Source: Syntrophomonas sp.
Lineage (GTDB): Bacteria > Bacillota > Syntrophomonadia > Syntrophomonadales > Syntrophomonadaceae
Direction of reading: 5' to 3'
DNA length: 5,652 bases
Assembly (NCBI GenBank): GCA_003558625.1
Contig: PWPP01000015.1
Span: forward strand, 1-5,652
The notes below the pieces were generated by a model. The model was not told the DNA's origin and did not search any database. It saw only the letters and a list, made by a program, of their open reading frames with translations. Below, piece by piece: positions 4,845-5,652 of this stretch. How positions within the stretch are numbered: position 1 is the first letter of the stretch; every line of letters starts with the position of its first letter. The position numbers and the translations under genes were made by a program.

Positions 4845-5652
4845 TTAGCTGCCGAGGGGTGGGGAGTCAGTATTGGCGGCATCCACATGGACGGTGACAA
4901 CATAACCCCTTTGCCGGATTAAAACCTCTTCCACCTCAACCGCTATATCATGCGCGGTGGTCAAAGAAGAATCTCGGGGCACGGTTATATGCAGAGACAC
5001 ATTTTTGTATGCCCCATAATCATGCACGATAACATCATGTACATCCCAAACATTTTCTACCTCCAATGCCATCTTTTTGATACTGCTCACTTCCTTCATA
5101 TCTACTTCTCCGATGATCTTGGAGCAGGTCTCCCTGAAAATTTTTGCTCCGGTATACATAATCAAAATCGATACCCCAAATCCCAAAACGGCATCGACCC
5201 AGTAATAACCAAACATAGAAGCTATGATAGCGATGGCTACCAGGATATTGGTAATGGCATCGGTGCGGTGATGCCAGGCATCTGCATCCAGGGCCGAGGA
5301 TTTAATCCTTTGCCCCAGCTCCAAAGAAAACTGGGCCAGGATTTCCTTTACTACTGCCGTTACCAGCAGTATGGCCGCCACCAGATATGTTCCCTGTACC
5401 GGTGTATTGGCAAAAAGTCGCTCATAAGAGCTGAAGGCAAAACCGGCTCCCGCCACGATCAGCATCAGAGATATGATAAAAGCTGCGATAAATTCCACTC
5501 TACCATGACCGTGGGGATGTTTATCAGACGCCGGGAGGCTGGAAAGCTTAAACCCGAGGAGTATGATAATGGATGAAAGAAAATCCGCCGCGGTATGAAC
5601 CGCATCTGTTATGAGGGCAATGCTGTTAACCATCACGCCCAGGACTCCCTTG
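4845..5652 (-). CDS. Cation diffusion facilitator (CDF) metal exporter, N-terminus outside the window
   Basis: The 3' part of a CDF transporter, an inner-membrane proton-coupled exporter of divalent metals. The frame runs open to the window edge (K-G-V-L-G before the first in-frame GTG at 5634-5636), so the true start and first helix lie outside. Counting from that GTG, the fragment has helix 2 with TDAVHTAAD (His14 and Asp18), the conserved HPHGHGRVEF loop (40-50), further membrane helices near 50-70, 83-100, 128-145 and 148-165, and helix 5 with HHRTD (His122, Asp126). The HxxxD pairs in helices 2 and 5 are the metal site seen in zinc-type members. Residues from about 175 form the cytoplasmic ferredoxin-like domain, with His200, His205 and HVD (250-252) as possible regulatory metal ligands. 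Substrate is most likely Zn(II), but Fe, Mn or Cd are possible. No clear terminator follows the gene. Confidence 0.93.
   Translation of the reverse strand, partial: KGVLGVMVNSIALITDAVHTAADFLSSIIILLGFKLSSLPASDKHPHGHGRVEFIAAFIISLMLIVAGAGFAFSSYERLFANTPVQGTYLVAAILLVTAVVKEILAQFSLELGQRIKSSALDADAWHHRTDAITNILVAIAIIASMFGYYWVDAVLGFGVSILIMYTGAKIFRETCSKIIGEVDMKEVSSIKKMALEVENVWDVHDVIVHDYGAYKNVSLHITVPRDSSLTTAHDIAVEVEEVLIRQRGYVVTVHVDAANTDSPPLGS

Overview
The window looks like chromosomal DNA from a bacterium of the Firmicutes, most likely class Clostridia (Desulfotomaculum, Pelotomaculum or Syntrophomonas-like anaerobes are the style). This is inferred from strong GGAGG ribosome binding sites, a TTG start, intrinsic hairpin terminators, and a butyryl-CoA:acetate/4-hydroxybutyrate-type CoA-transferase under apparent sigma-54 control. 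The species cannot be fixed from the sequence. All four genes lie on the minus strand, so they read from high to low coordinates.

In transcription order: (1) the 3' portion of a cation diffusion facilitator metal exporter (4845 to the window edge, start outside). (2) A 270-base spacer (4575-4844) holding a TATAAT box for the next gene and possibly the debris of an old mobile gene. (3) A class V PLP-dependent aminotransferase (3504-4574). (4) A DUF1015 protein (2065-3312, TTG start) with an ADGHHR motif like that of ParB/sulfiredoxin-fold free-serine kinases. The two are probably co-transcribed and may work on serine/phosphoserine. (5) A 498-base regulatory region (1567-2064). (6) A CoA-transferase (223-1566), closed by a clean intrinsic terminator at 164-192. 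(7) A gene-free stretch (1-163) carrying the promoter of the next gene, which lies beyond the window.

The most interesting part is the control DNA. Upstream of the CoA-transferase is a correctly spaced -24/-12 sigma-54 promoter (1731-1746). About 140 and 220 bases upstream of its predicted start site are two copies of one long palindrome (arm TTGCCAATGCA, 4-base spacer, reverse complement), centred exactly 80 bases apart. This is the classical layout of enhancer sites for a sigma-54 activator (bacterial enhancer-binding protein). The same palindromes also fold as terminator-like hairpins. A second -24/-12 promoter with the same TGGCAT...TTGCA form (119-134) follows the CoA-transferase terminator, so the CoA-transferase and the unseen next gene may belong to one sigma-54 regulon. 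The activator gene is not in the window.
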